Below, piece after piece: positions 38,637-47,576 of a stretch of DNA of 48,988 bases; the stretch's first letter is position 1, and each line of letters begins with the position of its first letter. The notes below the pieces were generated by a model. It was given only the letters and a program-made list of their open reading frames with translations. It was not told the origin of the DNA and ran no database searches. The position numbers and the translations under genes are program-made. This DNA comes from Plantactinospora mayteni (GTDB taxonomy: Bacteria; Actinomycetota; Actinomycetes; Mycobacteriales; Micromonosporaceae). The stretch lies in contig NZ_BONX01000073.1 in the NCBI RefSeq assembly GCF_016862935.1, positions 1 through 48,988 of the forward strand, given 5' to 3'.

Positions 38637-40669
38637 GGGGCGTCGGTGAGCCGGCGCCAGAGGAAGCGCAGCATAAGCGCCCACTTGAACGCCAGTTGCG
38701 CGTTGTCGGCGGCGGCACCGTGCCCGCCCTCGATGTTCTCGTAGTAGGAGACGTCGTAGCCGTAGCCGCGCATCCGGGCGGCCATCTTGCGGGCGTGCCC
38801 GGGATGCACCCGGTCGTCCCGGGACGAGGTGACGAGGAGGACCGGCGGATACTCCCGACCCGGCCGGACGTTGTGGTAGGGCGAGTACTCGCGCAGGAAC
38901 GCCCAGTCGGCCTCGTCGTCCGGGTCGCCGTACTCGGCCATCCAGGAGGCGCCGGCCAGCAGCAGGTGGTAGCGGCGCATGTCGAAGAGCGGTACCCGGG
39001 CCACCACCGCGCCGAACAACTCCGGAAACCGGGTCAGCATCACCCCCATCAGCAGCCCGCCGTTGCTGCCGCCCTCGATGCCGAGCCGCGCCGGTATGGT
39101 GATGCCCCGGTCGACCAGGTCGGTCGCCACGGCGGCGAAGTCCTCGTACGCCCGGAGCCGGTTCTCCCGCAGCGCCGCCCGGTGCCAGCGCGGGCCGTAC
39201 TCGCCGCCGCCCCGGATGTTCGCGACCACGTAGCTGCCGCCCCTCGCCAGCCAGCCCCGGCCGATGATCCCGCTGTAGCTCGGCGTCCAGGCCATCTCGA
39301 ACCCGCCGTACCCGGTCAGCAGGGTCGGCCCGGTCGGCTCCCCGGGCGGGCTGACCAGGAAGTACGGCACCCGGGTCCCGTCGGCGGACCGGGCGTGCAG
39401 TTGCCGGACCGCCATCCCGGCCGGGTCGAAGAACGCCGGGTCCCGCTTCAGCGTCTCGGCCGGCCCGCCGACCGTGCCGTGGTGCAGCGCGGTCGGCGTG
39501 AGGAAGCCGGTACTGGCCAGCAGGTATTCGTCGCTGTGCTCCGGGTTGGTGTCGACGATGACGACGTGCCGCTCCTCCTCCGGGCCGACGGTCTCCAGCA
39601 GCGGCGTCCGCCGCCAGCCGTCCGGCCCGGGGGTGAGCACCTCGGTCCGGCTCCGCACGTCGACCAGACTGCTCAGGATCAGGTGCCCCCGGGTCCAGGC
39701 GTGCCGACCGGGCGCGCTCTCCGGACCGGGCGCGAAGACCACGGTCAGATCGCGCTCGCCGGCGAGGAACCGGTCCAGCCGGGTGACCAGCACCGTTCCG
39801 GCGGCGTACGTCCGGTCGCCGATCGCCCAGTCCGAGCGGAGCGCGATCAGCAGCCACTCCCGGTGTACGTCGGTCTCGGCGTCCTCCGGCACGTCGATCC
39901 GGACCAGTTCGCCGTCGACGGTGCGCAGGAACTCCTCCCGACGGAAGAAGTCCAGCCGGCGGCCGAGGAAGTCGCGGACAAAGCCCGGGGTGGGGTCGTG
40001 CACGGCGTACACCGAGACGTCGTCGTCGCGGCCCTGGTGCACGACGGTGGCCTCGGCCAGCGGCGTACCCCGGCGCCAGCGCTTGACGATTCGGGGATAG
40101 CCGGAGGCGGTCAGCGAGCCGGGGCCGAAGTCGGTGCCGACGTAGATGTGGTCGGCGTCGATCCAGCCGACGTCGCTCTTCGCCTCGGGCAGGGTGAAGC
40201 CGTCGGGGACGAAGGCCCGGTCCGTCAGGTCGAACTCGCGGACCACGCTCGCGTCCGAGCCGCCCCGGGCCAGCCGGATCAGGCAGCGCCGGTGCCCGGG
40301 CCGCTGCGCGATCGCGCCCTGCCAGGTCCACGGCTCGCCCTCGGCGGCGGCCAGCGCGTCGACGTCGAGCAGCACCTCCCAGTTCGGCTCCGCCCGGCGA
40401 TATTCGTCGATCGTGGTACGCCGCCACAGCCCCCGGGGATGGCCCTCGTCCTTCCACAGGTTGTAGAGGTAGGTTCCGTCCCAATGCACGAACGGCACTC
40501 GGTCGGCGGCGTCCAGCACCTGGCGCAGTTCGGCGCTCAGCGCGCCGAACGAGGGGTCGTCGGCGAGCGCGTCACGGGTCTCCGCGTTGCGGGCCCGCAC
40601 CCAGGCGGTCACCTCTGTGCTGGAGAGCGCCTCCAGCCAACGGAATTCGTCGTCGAGATCCGGGGACAC
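38630..40669 (-). CDS. Prolyl oligopeptidase family serine peptidase (S9A)
   Basis: 679 residues. N-terminal seven-bladed beta-propeller (about 60-400) and C-terminal alpha/beta-hydrolase domain (about 430-679). Triad: Ser in 'GIEGGSNGGLLMG', Asp in 'LVTSSRDDRVHPGHA', His in 'NIEGGHGAAADN'. 'GSYVVANIRGGGEYGPRWH' is the S9A oxyanion/substrate loop. No signal peptide, so it is cytoplasmic and cleaves short proline-containing peptides. GTG start at 40669. The gene ends inside a 24-bp repeat, which makes its C-terminus a potential target of repeat variation. Confidence 0.93.
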   Translation of the reverse strand: MSPDLDDEFRWLEALSSTEVTAWVRARNAETRDALADDPSFGALSAELRQVLDAADRVPFVHWDGTYLYNLWKDEGHPRGLWRRTTIDEYRRAEPNWEVLLDVDALAAAEGEPWTWQGAIAQRPGHRRCLIRLARGGSDASVVREFDLTDRAFVPDGFTLPEAKSDVGWIDADHIYVGTDFGPGSLTASGYPRIVKRWRRGTPLAEATVVHQGRDDDVSVYAVHDPTPGFVRDFLGRRLDFFRREEFLRTVDGELVRIDVPEDAETDVHREWLLIALRSDWAIGDRTYAAGTVLVTRLDRFLAGERDLTVVFAPGPESAPGRHAWTRGHLILSSLVDVRSRTEVLTPGPDGWRRTPLLETVGPEEERHVVIVDTNPEHSDEYLLASTGFLTPTALHHGTVGGPAETLKRDPAFFDPAGMAVRQLHARSADGTRVPYFLVSPPGEPTGPTLLTGYGGFEMAWTPSYSGIIGRGWLARGGSYVVANIRGGGEYGPRWHRAALRENRLRAYEDFAAVATDLVDRGITIPARLGIEGGSNGGLLMGVMLTRFPELFGAVVARVPLFDMRRYHLLLAGASWMAEYGDPDDEADWAFLREYSPYHNVRPGREYPPVLLVTSSRDDRVHPGHARKMAARMRGYGYDVSYYENIEGGHGAAADNAQLAFKWALMLRFLWRRLTDAPH

Positions 40670-40723
40670 GCAGGGTTCCTACCACAGAACGTGAACAAAA
40701 TTTCCGCTCAGTCGGAAGGCGGA

Positions 40724-40762
40724 TTGAACTTCCCGGCGTCGAAAAACGATCTAACTGAGGTG
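40724..40762 (+). promoter_or_regulatory. Possible promoter giving a leaderless copC-copD transcript
   Basis: TTGAAC (40724-40729), 18 bases, GATCTA (40748-40753) resemble -35 and -10 boxes. The expected transcription start falls on or next to the GTG at 40760, and there is no ribosome site. Confidence 0.35.
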
Positions 40763-42586
40763 GGATCATCTCGACTCCGACCCGTACCGCTGGGGCGGGC
40801 CGCGCTGGCAGTACTCCTCTTCGTCGGGCTGGCGGTGCTGTTCGGCCCGGCGCGACCGGCGGCGGCGCACGCGGCGGTGCTCGGCACGGTGCCGCAGCAG
40901 CAGGCCGTACTCGGCTTCTCGCCCACCGAGGTCACGATCACCTTCAGCGAGCCGGTGGCCCTGGTGGCCGGCCGGGTGCAGGTGCTGGCCCCGGACGGCA
41001 AGCGGATCAACGACGGGGACGCCACCGTCCGGGACGCCACGCTGCGGATCCCGATCCGGGTCGCCGACCGACCGCTCGGGACGTACCTGGTCAGCTATCG
41101 GGTGATCTCCGCCGACAGCCATCCGGTCGCCGGCAGCTACACCTTCTCGGTCGGCGCCGCCTCGGCCACCCCACCCGAGCCGGCCGAGGAGACAGTACGC
41201 CCCGACGTCCGGGTCGCGGTGCCGGTGACCAGATACCTCGGGTACGCCGGACTGGTCCTGCTGGTCGGTCCGACGCTGCTGCTCGGGCTGCTCTGGCCGC
41301 GCCGACTGCCCCGTAGGGGCGCTGTACGGCTGGTCCGGGCCGGTCTGCTGCTGGTCGCGCTCGGCACCCTGGCCGGGTTCTGGGCACAGGCGCCCTACAC
41401 CAGTGGCGCGGGGCTGCTGGACGTCTCCGGCGCCGAGCTGCGGCAGGTGCTCGACTCGGACTTCGGGCTGGCGCTCGCCGCCAGGCTGGGCATCCTGCTG
41501 CTGGTCGCCGCCCTGCTGCCGCCGGTGCTGGCCGGTCGGGCCGGTCGGGTCCGGGTCGGGCTGCTGGTCGCGCTCGGGCTGGCCGGGCTGGCCACCTGGC
41601 CGCTGGCCGGGCACGCCGCCGCCTCGCCGACCCCGCTGGCCAGCGGCATCGCCAGTGTCGTACACCTGGCCGCGATGTCGGTCTGGCTCGGCGGGCTGGT
41701 GGCGATGGTCGGCTTCCCGCTGCGGGCCGCCCATCCCCGGGTGCTGGCGGTGATCCTGCCGGTCTGGTCCCGCTGGGCGACCATCGCGGTGCTCTGGCTG
41801 GTCGCCGGTGGGGTGGTGCAGGCGATGATCGAGATCGGTGCACCGGGTGCGCTCTTCGGCACCGGCTACGGTCGGCTGGTCCTCGCCAAGGTCGCGCTGC
41901 TGGCGCTGCTGCTCGGCGCCGCCGGATACGCCCGCCGCCTGGTCCGCCGCCGCACGACCGCCACCCCCGCGAAGCCGGCAGACAGCGGACAGACGGCAGA
42001 TGGCGGACAGACGGCGGACAACGGACAGCCAGCAGACAGCGGAGAGCCGGCAAACAGCGGACAGACGGCGGACAACGGAGAGCTGGCGGACAGCGGGCAG
42101 CCGGCGGACAGCACGGAGCCGGCGGTCGCCGGGCGGCGGCGGTTGCGCCGTACGGTCGGGCTGGAGGTGCTGGTCGGGCTGGTCGTGCTCGGGGTCAGCT
42201 CGGTGTTGGTGCAGACCACCCCGGGGCGCAACGCCGGGATCGAGGCCGAGATCGCCGCCTCGGACACCTTCGCCCAGACGCTCAGCTCGCCGCTCTACAC
42301 CCTCCAGTTCGACATCTACCCGGTGCAGTTGGGGCCGAACAACACCGTGCACGCGTACGTCTACACCCCGGACGGCAGGCCGCTGCCGGCGGTGGAGTGG
42401 ACGCTGACCGCCGCGCTGCCGGCGCAGGGTGTCGAGCCGACCGACACCCCGATGCTGGGCGTCGAGCCGCACCACGGGGCCGGGGCGGTGAACTTCCCGA
42501 TCCCCGGGGACTGGGAGCTGCGGTTCACGGTACGGCTCTCGGAAATCGACCAGGCCACCGTGCGGACCGTGGTGAGGGTGCGCTGA
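40760..42586 (+). CDS. CopC-CopD fusion copper-resistance protein with C-terminal FixH/YtkA-like domain
   Basis: 608 residues. Signal sequence (about 1-34), cut before the metal-binding His of 'AHAAVLGTVP'. A CopC domain (about 34-135) has the second His site 'DSHPVAGSYTFSVG'. Eight or so TM helices of the CopD domain follow (about 150-400, with 'GHAAASPTPLASGIASVVHLAAMSVWLGGLVAMV'). A hydrophilic loop of eight hexapeptide repeats (about 407-454) leads to another TM and a C-terminal extracytoplasmic beta domain (about 490-608, 'YTLQFDIYPVQLGPNNTVHAYV'). It takes up or buffers copper across the membrane. The GTG start is inferred from the signal sequence. Confidence 0.88.
   Translation: MGSSRLRPVPLGRAALAVLLFVGLAVLFGPARPAAAHAAVLGTVPQQQAVLGFSPTEVTITFSEPVALVAGRVQVLAPDGKRINDGDATVRDATLRIPIRVADRPLGTYLVSYRVISADSHPVAGSYTFSVGAASATPPEPAEETVRPDVRVAVPVTRYLGYAGLVLLVGPTLLLGLLWPRRLPRRGAVRLVRAGLLLVALGTLAGFWAQAPYTSGAGLLDVSGAELRQVLDSDFGLALAARLGILLLVAALLPPVLAGRAGRVRVGLLVALGLAGLATWPLAGHAAASPTPLASGIASVVHLAAMSVWLGGLVAMVGFPLRAAHPRVLAVILPVWSRWATIAVLWLVAGGVVQAMIEIGAPGALFGTGYGRLVLAKVALLALLLGAAGYARRLVRRRTTATPAKPADSGQTADGGQTADNGQPADSGEPANSGQTADNGELADSGQPADSTEPAVAGRRRLRRTVGLEVLVGLVVLGVSSVLVQTTPGRNAGIEAEIAASDTFAQTLSSPLYTLQFDIYPVQLGPNNTVHAYVYTPDGRPLPAVEWTLTAALPAQGVEPTDTPMLGVEPHHGAGAVNFPIPGDWELRFTVRLSEIDQATVRTVVRVR
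41978..42121 (+). repeat. Eight in-frame 18-bp repeats in copC-copD
   Basis: Eight 18-bp units encode hexapeptides ADSGQT, ADGGQT, ADNGQP, ADSGEP, ANSGQT, ADNGEL, ADSGQP, ADSTEP in a loop between TM helices. Confidence 0.85.
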
Positions 42587-42605
42587 CCAGGGGCGGGGCG
42601 CCGGG

Positions 42606-43268
42606 TCAGGGCTCGACCAGGCCGGCTCGGATGGCGTACCGGGTGAGGTCGATCCGGTCCCGCATGCCGAGTTTGGCCAGGATGTTGGCCCGGTGCCGGT
42701 CGACCGTCTTCACGCTGATCACCAGCGCCTCGGCGATCTCCTTTGCCGAGTTGCCCTCGGCGATCAGCTTGATGATCTCCTCTTCCCGGGGCGTCAGGAT
42801 GCTCTCCGGCAGCTTCTCGCCCTGCCGGGCCCGGTGCAGGTAGTCCCGGATCAGCGCGGTGATCGCGCCGGGATAGAGGAACGGCTCGCCGCGCATCGCC
42901 GCCCGGCACGCCTCCAGCAGGTCCCGGTCGGCGACCGACTTGAGCACGTAGCCGGAGGCTCCGGCCCGCAGCGCCTCGAAGAAGTACTGCTCGTTGTCGT
43001 GCATCGAGAGCATCAGGATGCGTACCCCGGGCGCCCGCCGGGAGATCTCCCGGGCCGCCTGGAGGCCGGTCATCCTCGGCATCGCGATGTCCAGGACGAC
43101 CAGGTCGATCTCGGTACGCCGGACCGCCTCCACCGCCTCCGCCCCGTCGGCCGCCTCGGCGACCACCCGCAGGTCGGGCTCGGCGTCGAGGATCAGCCGC
43201 AGTCCCCGGCGGACCAGCGCGTGGTCGTCGGCCAGCAGGATCCGGGTCTCGGTCACGGACATGCTCAC
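42606..43268 (-). CDS. NarL-family response regulator
   Basis: 220 residues. Receiver domain (about 9-125) with acidic pocket 'LLADDHALV', phospho-acceptor Asp60 in 'DLVVLDIAMPRMTG', Thr/Ser switch 'ILMLSMHDNEQYFFEAL' and Lys in 'GYVLKSV'. LuxR-type HTH (about 150-215, 'LTPREEEIIKLIAEGNSAKEIAEAL', 'SVKTVDRHRANILAKLG'). Its start overlaps the kinase stop (GTGA). Transcriptional output of the two-component pair; the target is unknown. It is convergent with copC-copD, with 19 bp between them. Confidence 0.95.
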   Translation of the reverse strand: MSMSVTETRILLADDHALVRRGLRLILDAEPDLRVVAEAADGAEAVEAVRRTEIDLVVLDIAMPRMTGLQAAREISRRAPGVRILMLSMHDNEQYFFEALRAGASGYVLKSVADRDLLEACRAAMRGEPFLYPGAITALIRDYLHRARQGEKLPESILTPREEEIIKLIAEGNSAKEIAEALVISVKTVDRHRANILAKLGMRDRIDLTRYAIRAGLVEP

Positions 43269-44317
43269 GCCCCCCTCTCCCCCGAACCGTCGGCGGGCAC
43301 GGTCAGCCGGACCTCGGTGCCGGTGCCGGGGGTGCCGGTGATGGTCAGCCGGGCCCCGATCAAGAGTGCCCGCTCCCGCATCCCCCGGATGCCGGCGCCC
43401 TCCTGGCGTACCTCGCCGAGGCCGTCGTCGGCGACCCGCAGCACCACCGTGCCGGCACCGGCCCGCAGCGACAGCTCGACCCGGCCGGCCCGGGCGTGCC
43501 GGGCCACGTTGGTCAGGCTCTCCTGGGCGATCCGGTAGATCACCAGCTCCTTCTCCGCGCTCAGCGCCGGCAGGTCCGGCGTCGATCTTCGCACCACCGG
43601 TACCCCGCTGACCTGTGAAAACTCCGTCGCCAGCGCGTTGAGCGCGCTGAGCAGCCCGAGATCGGTCAGTACGTCCGGGCGGAGCCGCCGGGCCACCCGC
43701 CCCACGTCGTCGAGGCTCTCCCGCAGGGTCTCCTGCACCGCGTGCAACTCCTCGCGCAGCTCGGCCGGGGCCCGGTCCACCGCCCGCTTCAACCCGAGCA
43801 GCACCACCGTGAGGCTCTGCCCGATCTCGTCGTGCAGCTCCCGGGCGATCCGCTGCCGCTCCCCCTCCTGGGCGGCGAGCGCGTGCGCGCTGCTGGCGCT
43901 CCGTTCCGCCTCCAGCCGGTCGAGCATCGCGTTGAAGGTCTCGATCAGGTTGGTCAGGTCGCCGTTGCCGGCGTCGACCAGCCGGTCGCCGGTACGCAGC
44001 AGGTCGACCCGGCGCATCAGCGTGGTCAGCGCGTCGAGCGGGGCCAGGCTGGTCCGGAGCAGCAGGGCGTTGACGGCGAGGATCAGCGCCAGCCCGATGG
44101 TCAGCACCGGGATCTCGGTCAGCACCACCGGCGACGAGACGGTGGCCGGGGAGAGCGCGAGCACCAGCGTGCCGACCGTGAAGACCAGGCCGTTGAGCAG
44201 GAACAGCCGGCGGAACAGCGCCTGGGCCGGGGCCCGGCGACCGGGGCGGCCGGAGGCGCCGGACTGCCCCGGGGCGTCCGGTCCGGGTGGGCCTGCCCGG
44301 TCAGCGGTGTCGGTCAC
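43265..44317 (-). CDS. Sensor histidine kinase, HisKA_3 type
   Basis: 350 residues. Cytoplasmic N-tail, two TM helices (about 38-58 and 68-88) with almost no extracytoplasmic loop, a HAMP-like segment (about 90-145), the HisKA_3 dimerisation helix with phospho-acceptor His in 'RQRIARELHDEIGQSLTVVL', and a GHKL ATPase domain with 'AQESLTNVARHA' (N box), 'VADDGLG' (G1) and 'GIRGMRERALLIGA'. With so small a sensor loop, it probably detects membrane state or an interacting protein. GTG start at 44317; the frame runs further upstream but is non-coding there. Kinase first, regulator second, coupled by overlap. Confidence 0.93.
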   Translation of the reverse strand: MTDTADRAGPPGPDAPGQSGASGRPGRRAPAQALFRRLFLLNGLVFTVGTLVLALSPATVSSPVVLTEIPVLTIGLALILAVNALLLRTSLAPLDALTTLMRRVDLLRTGDRLVDAGNGDLTNLIETFNAMLDRLEAERSASSAHALAAQEGERQRIARELHDEIGQSLTVVLLGLKRAVDRAPAELREELHAVQETLRESLDDVGRVARRLRPDVLTDLGLLSALNALATEFSQVSGVPVVRRSTPDLPALSAEKELVIYRIAQESLTNVARHARAGRVELSLRAGAGTVVLRVADDGLGEVRQEGAGIRGMRERALLIGARLTITGTPGTGTEVRLTVPADGSGERGA

Positions 44318-44605
44318 CCTGCCAGCCTCGCCCGGGAGCTGCCGGTTTGTCCATCTGGTCGGACACCCACCTCGACTGGGGCCGACCGGTCGCCGGCCCA
44401 GGTCACCTGCATGTTCCGCCCCACCGGAGATGGGTGCCGGACCCGATGGTCGGGCAAGCCGCTTTCCCGAATTCTTGGTACCGGAACCGGCGGCCAACCC
44501 GAGACCGAGACCGGAACCGGCATCCGAGCCCTGCGTCCGAGCCCCGAGCCCGGCCGGCGTACGGGACGACGCCGCCCCGCCGCCCCTACCCCGAGCGAGG
44601 CCACA

Positions 44606-44878
44606 GTGGACATCACCCGGACCACCGTTCCCGGCGTCGGCGTCGTACACCACTTCCTGACCCGGGGCGGGCAGCGGTTCGGCGTCCTGCTGGACCAGAC
44701 CGGCCTGCGGTCCCTGCTGCTGTACGGGCCGGACGACCCGGACGCACCGGTACAGCGGATCCAGTTGGACCACGACGAGGCCGACCAGATCGCCGAGGTG
44801 CTGCACAGCGCGCCGATCGCCGACCGGCTGGCCAGCCTGGAGCGCCGCCTCGCCGAACTGCACGGCGGATCCGCGTGA
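44606..44878 (+). CDS. KhtT-N-like cation-antiporter regulatory protein
   Basis: 90 residues. Matches the N-terminal domain of KhtT/YhaU-type regulatory subunits of cation:proton antiporters ('TTVPGVGVVHHFLTRGGQRFGVLLDQTGLRSLLLY', 'DEADQIAEVLHSAPI'). The RCK_C (TrkA-C) ligand domain usual in KhtT is missing, so this is a short form. GTG start at 44606 with GCGAGG 6 bases upstream. It is followed by a CBS protein and an NhaD/ArsB-like transporter on the same strand, which suggests one functional unit. Between 44318 and 44605 I see nothing but low-complexity ACCGGAACCGG repeats. Confidence 0.75.
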   Translation: MDITRTTVPGVGVVHHFLTRGGQRFGVLLDQTGLRSLLLYGPDDPDAPVQRIQLDHDEADQIAEVLHSAPIADRLASLERRLAELHGGSA

Positions 44879-45031
44879 TCGCGGTACGCCCACCCGGCCG
44901 CCCCGCCGGCCAGGCTCCCTGCCGGCGGGACAACCCGTCGCCATCGGGAGGTTACGTTGTCGAAGAATCCCTCAGGCCCAACCGTTGCGGCGCGACGGCC
45001 CACGCCGGCCCGCGCCCGGGGAGATGGTGGA

Positions 45032-45490
45032 ATGCAGGCGCAGCAGATCGCCGTGGTGGTACCGACGGTGACCGTCCGGGACTCGGTGGCCCGGGCGGTC
45101 CGGCTGATGGCGCTGCGCCGGCTGCCGGGCATGATCGTGGTGGACGACCGGGGCAGGCCGAAGACCGTGCTCCCGGGTACCCAGGTGCTCCGGATGGCGG
45201 TGCCGGACGCCTATCGGGAGGATCCGGTGCTGGCCCGGACCATCGACGAGGCGCACGCCGACCTCTTCTGGGAGGAGCTGGACAACCTGACCGTGGGCGA
45301 CTGCCTGCTCCGGGAGCCGCCCCGGGTGACGACCGTCGGCCTGGACGGAACGCTGCTGGAGGTGGCCGCGCTGATGGCTCGACAGCGCAGCCCGCTGGTG
45401 GCGGTGGTCGACGGCGCCGGGGTACTGGTCGGGGCGATCACCCTGGACCGGGTACTCGCCGAGTTCGCGGTGGCCGACCCGGACGTCTGA
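45032..45490 (+). CDS. CBS-domain-pair protein
   Basis: 152 residues. Two CBS domains (about 5-60, '[35 protein letters not shown]', and about 90-150, '[43 protein letters not shown]') make one Bateman module, which usually binds adenine nucleotides and switches a transporter or enzyme. GGGGAGATGGTGG precedes the ATG at 45032. A TTG at 44957 has a better Shine-Dalgarno (GGGAGG) and would add 25 low-complexity residues. It likely regulates the transporter downstream (92 bp). Confidence 0.85.
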   Translation: MQAQQIAVVVPTVTVRDSVARAVRLMALRRLPGMIVVDDRGRPKTVLPGTQVLRMAVPDAYREDPVLARTIDEAHADLFWEELDNLTVGDCLLREPPRVTTVGLDGTLLEVAALMARQRSPLVAVVDGAGVLVGAITLDRVLAEFAVADPDV

Positions 45491-45581
45491 CCCCGGCCCG
45501 GCCGGCCGCCGCGTGCAGTGCGGCGGCCGGCCACCCCGGCAGCGCGCCGCCGGGTGGCATGACCCGATCGGGGTACGCCCG

Positions 45582-46868
45582 ATGAGCGCCGTCGCCGCGC
45601 TCGTCATCTTCGTGGTGGCGTTCTTCTTCATCGCCACCGAGAAGGCGGACAAGGTCAAGGTGGTGCTGATCGCCGCCGCCGCGATGCTGGTGTTCGGCTT
45701 CGCGCCCGGGGCCGAGGTCTACTTCTCCGAGCACGAGGGGATCGACTGGAAGGTCATCTTCCTGCTGCTCGGGATGATGATCATCGTCGGCGTGTTGAAG
45801 CAGACCGGCCTCTTCGACTACCTGGCGATCTGGGCCGCGAAGAAATCGTCCGGCCGGCCGTACCGGCTGATGGTGATGCTGATGCTGATCACCGCCATCG
45901 CCTCGCCGTTCCTGGACAACGTCACCACGATCATGCTGGTCGCCCCGGTCACGGTGGTGGTCTGCAACCGGCTGCACATTCCGGCCCAGCCGTACCTGAT
46001 CGCCGAGATCCTGGCCTCGAACATCGGCGGGGCGGCGACCCTGATCGGCGACCCGCCGAACATCATCATCGGCAGCCGCGCCGGGCTGACCTTCACCGAC
46101 TTCCTGGTGCACATGGCGCCGGCCGTCGTGGTGATCTTCGCGGTCTTCGTCCTCTTCACCCGGGTGCTGTTCCGCAAGTCGTTCCAGTACAACCCGGAGC
46201 ACGTCGAGGCGGTACTCGCGTTGCAGGAGCGGCGGGCGATCACCGACGTACGGCTACTGGTCCGCTGCCTGGTCGTGCTCGGCCTGGTGGTGGTCGCCTT
46301 CGGGCTGCACTCCGTACTGCACGTCGATCCGTCGGTGGTGGCGATGGTCGGCGCCGGGGTGATGCTGATGGTGTCCAGGATGGACGTCTCCGAAGTGCTC
46401 GGCGAGGTCGAGTGGCCGACCCTGGTCTTCTTCATGGGGCTGTTCGTGATGGTCTCCGGCCTGGTGCACACCGGTGTGATCACCACCTTCGGCGAGTGGG
46501 TGATCGAGCAGGTGGACGGCGACTTCTTCGCCGCCGCGACCGCGCTGCTCTTCGGCTCGGCGGTGCTGGGCGCGTTCTTCGACAACATCCCGTACGTCGC
46601 CACCATGGCACCGGTGGTCGAGGGGCTGGTGGCCGAGGCACCCGACCCGGGGACCGGGCAGGCGCTCTGGTGGGCCTTCGCCCTCGGCGCGGACTTCGGC
46701 GGCAACGGCACCGCGGTCGCCGCCAGCGCCAACGTGGTGGCGATCGGCATCGCGGCCCGGACCGGTCACCGGATCTCGTTCTGGCAGTTCACCCGCTACG
46801 GCATTGTCGTCACGATCATGAGCACCGTATTGGCCTGGGTGTACGTCTGGCTCCGGTACTTCCTGTGA
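45582..46868 (+). CDS. NhaD/ArsB-type ion transporter (IT superfamily)
   Basis: 428 residues, about 11-12 TM helices. Signatures of the ArsB/NhaD (SLC13-like) fold: 'ASPFLDNVTTIMLVAPV' and 'ASNIGGAATLIGDPPNIIIGS' in the first half, and 'LGAFFDNIPYVATMAPV' and 'LGADFGGNGTAVAASANVVA' in the second inverted half. It is probably a sodium- or other ion:proton antiporter or an anion pump; the substrate is not decidable by eye. Preceded by KhtT-N-like and CBS genes. A 15-bp terminator follows at 46908. Confidence 0.92.
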   Translation: MSAVAALVIFVVAFFFIATEKADKVKVVLIAAAAMLVFGFAPGAEVYFSEHEGIDWKVIFLLLGMMIIVGVLKQTGLFDYLAIWAAKKSSGRPYRLMVMLMLITAIASPFLDNVTTIMLVAPVTVVVCNRLHIPAQPYLIAEILASNIGGAATLIGDPPNIIIGSRAGLTFTDFLVHMAPAVVVIFAVFVLFTRVLFRKSFQYNPEHVEAVLALQERRAITDVRLLVRCLVVLGLVVVAFGLHSVLHVDPSVVAMVGAGVMLMVSRMDVSEVLGEVEWPTLVFFMGLFVMVSGLVHTGVITTFGEWVIEQVDGDFFAAATALLFGSAVLGAFFDNIPYVATMAPVVEGLVAEAPDPGTGQALWWAFALGADFGGNGTAVAASANVVAIGIAARTGHRISFWQFTRYGIVVTIMSTVLAWVYVWLRYFL

Positions 46869-46907
46869 CGGCGTCGGCCGCACCCTCCCCGGTGCCGGCC
46901 CCGCCGG

Positions 46908-46940
46908 CCCGCGCCGGCCGCGGTTCGCGGCCGGCGCGGG
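46908..46940. terminator. 15-bp perfect hairpin, bidirectional
   Basis: CCCGCGCCGGCCGCG (46908-46922), loop GTT, CGCGGCCGGCGCGGG (46926-46940), between the convergent transporter and hydrolase genes. Confidence 0.85.
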
Positions 46941-46946
46941 TGGGGC

Positions 46947-47576
46947 TCAGTGGCCTCGGGCCAGCCACTCGTCGAGGTGCGGTGCCTCGGCGCCGATGGT
47001 GGTGCTCGCGCCGTGCCCGGTGTGCACCACGGTCTCCGGCGGCAGGCTCAACAGCCGCTGTGTGATCGACTCGACGATCGTGCCGAAGTCGCTGAACGAC
47101 CGGCCGGTCGCTCCCGGGCCACCCTGGAACAGGGTGTCGCCGGTGAAGACCGCCCCGAGACCGGGCGCGTACAGCGAGCAGGCGCCCGGGCTGTGCCCGG
47201 GGGTGTGCAGGACGTGCAGCGTGGTGCCGGCCACCTCGATCGACTGCCCGTCCGTCAACTCCCCGCCCGGCGGCACCTCCGGGTGCACCATGTCCCAGAG
47301 CACCCGGTCCGCCGAGTGCAGCAGCACCTGGGCACCGGTCGCCTCGGCCAGCGCCGGCGCGACCCGTACGTGGTCGTCGTGCGCGTGCGTGGCGAGGATG
47401 GCGAGGACCCGTCGGCCACCGACGGCGGCGACGATCGCGTCCACGTCGTGCGGCGCGTCGATCACCACGCACTCGGCGTCGTCGCCGACCACCCAGACGT
47501 TGTTGTCCACGTCGAAGGTCTGGCCGTCGAGCGAGAAGGTGCCCGAGGTGACCGTATGGTCGATGCGGGCCGCCAT
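46947..47576 (-). CDS. Metallo-beta-lactamase-fold hydrolase, mycothiol-formaldehyde pathway
   Basis: 209 residues. Metal motif 'LATHAHDDHVRVAPAL' (HxHxDH), His in 'LHTPGHSPGACSLY', Asp in 'VFTGDTLFQGG', His in 'VVHTGHGASTTIG', the glyoxalase II-like order. Its start overlaps the dehydrogenase stop by one base. In actinobacteria this hydrolase is regularly encoded next to mycothiol-dependent formaldehyde dehydrogenase and is thought to hydrolyse the S-formylmycothiol product to formate and mycothiol. Confidence 0.93.
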   Translation of the reverse strand: MAARIDHTVTSGTFSLDGQTFDVDNNVWVVGDDAECVVIDAPHDVDAIVAAVGGRRVLAILATHAHDDHVRVAPALAEATGAQVLLHSADRVLWDMVHPEVPPGGELTDGQSIEVAGTTLHVLHTPGHSPGACSLYAPGLGAVFTGDTLFQGGPGATGRSFSDFGTIVESITQRLLSLPPETVVHTGHGASTTIGAEAPHLDEWLARGH

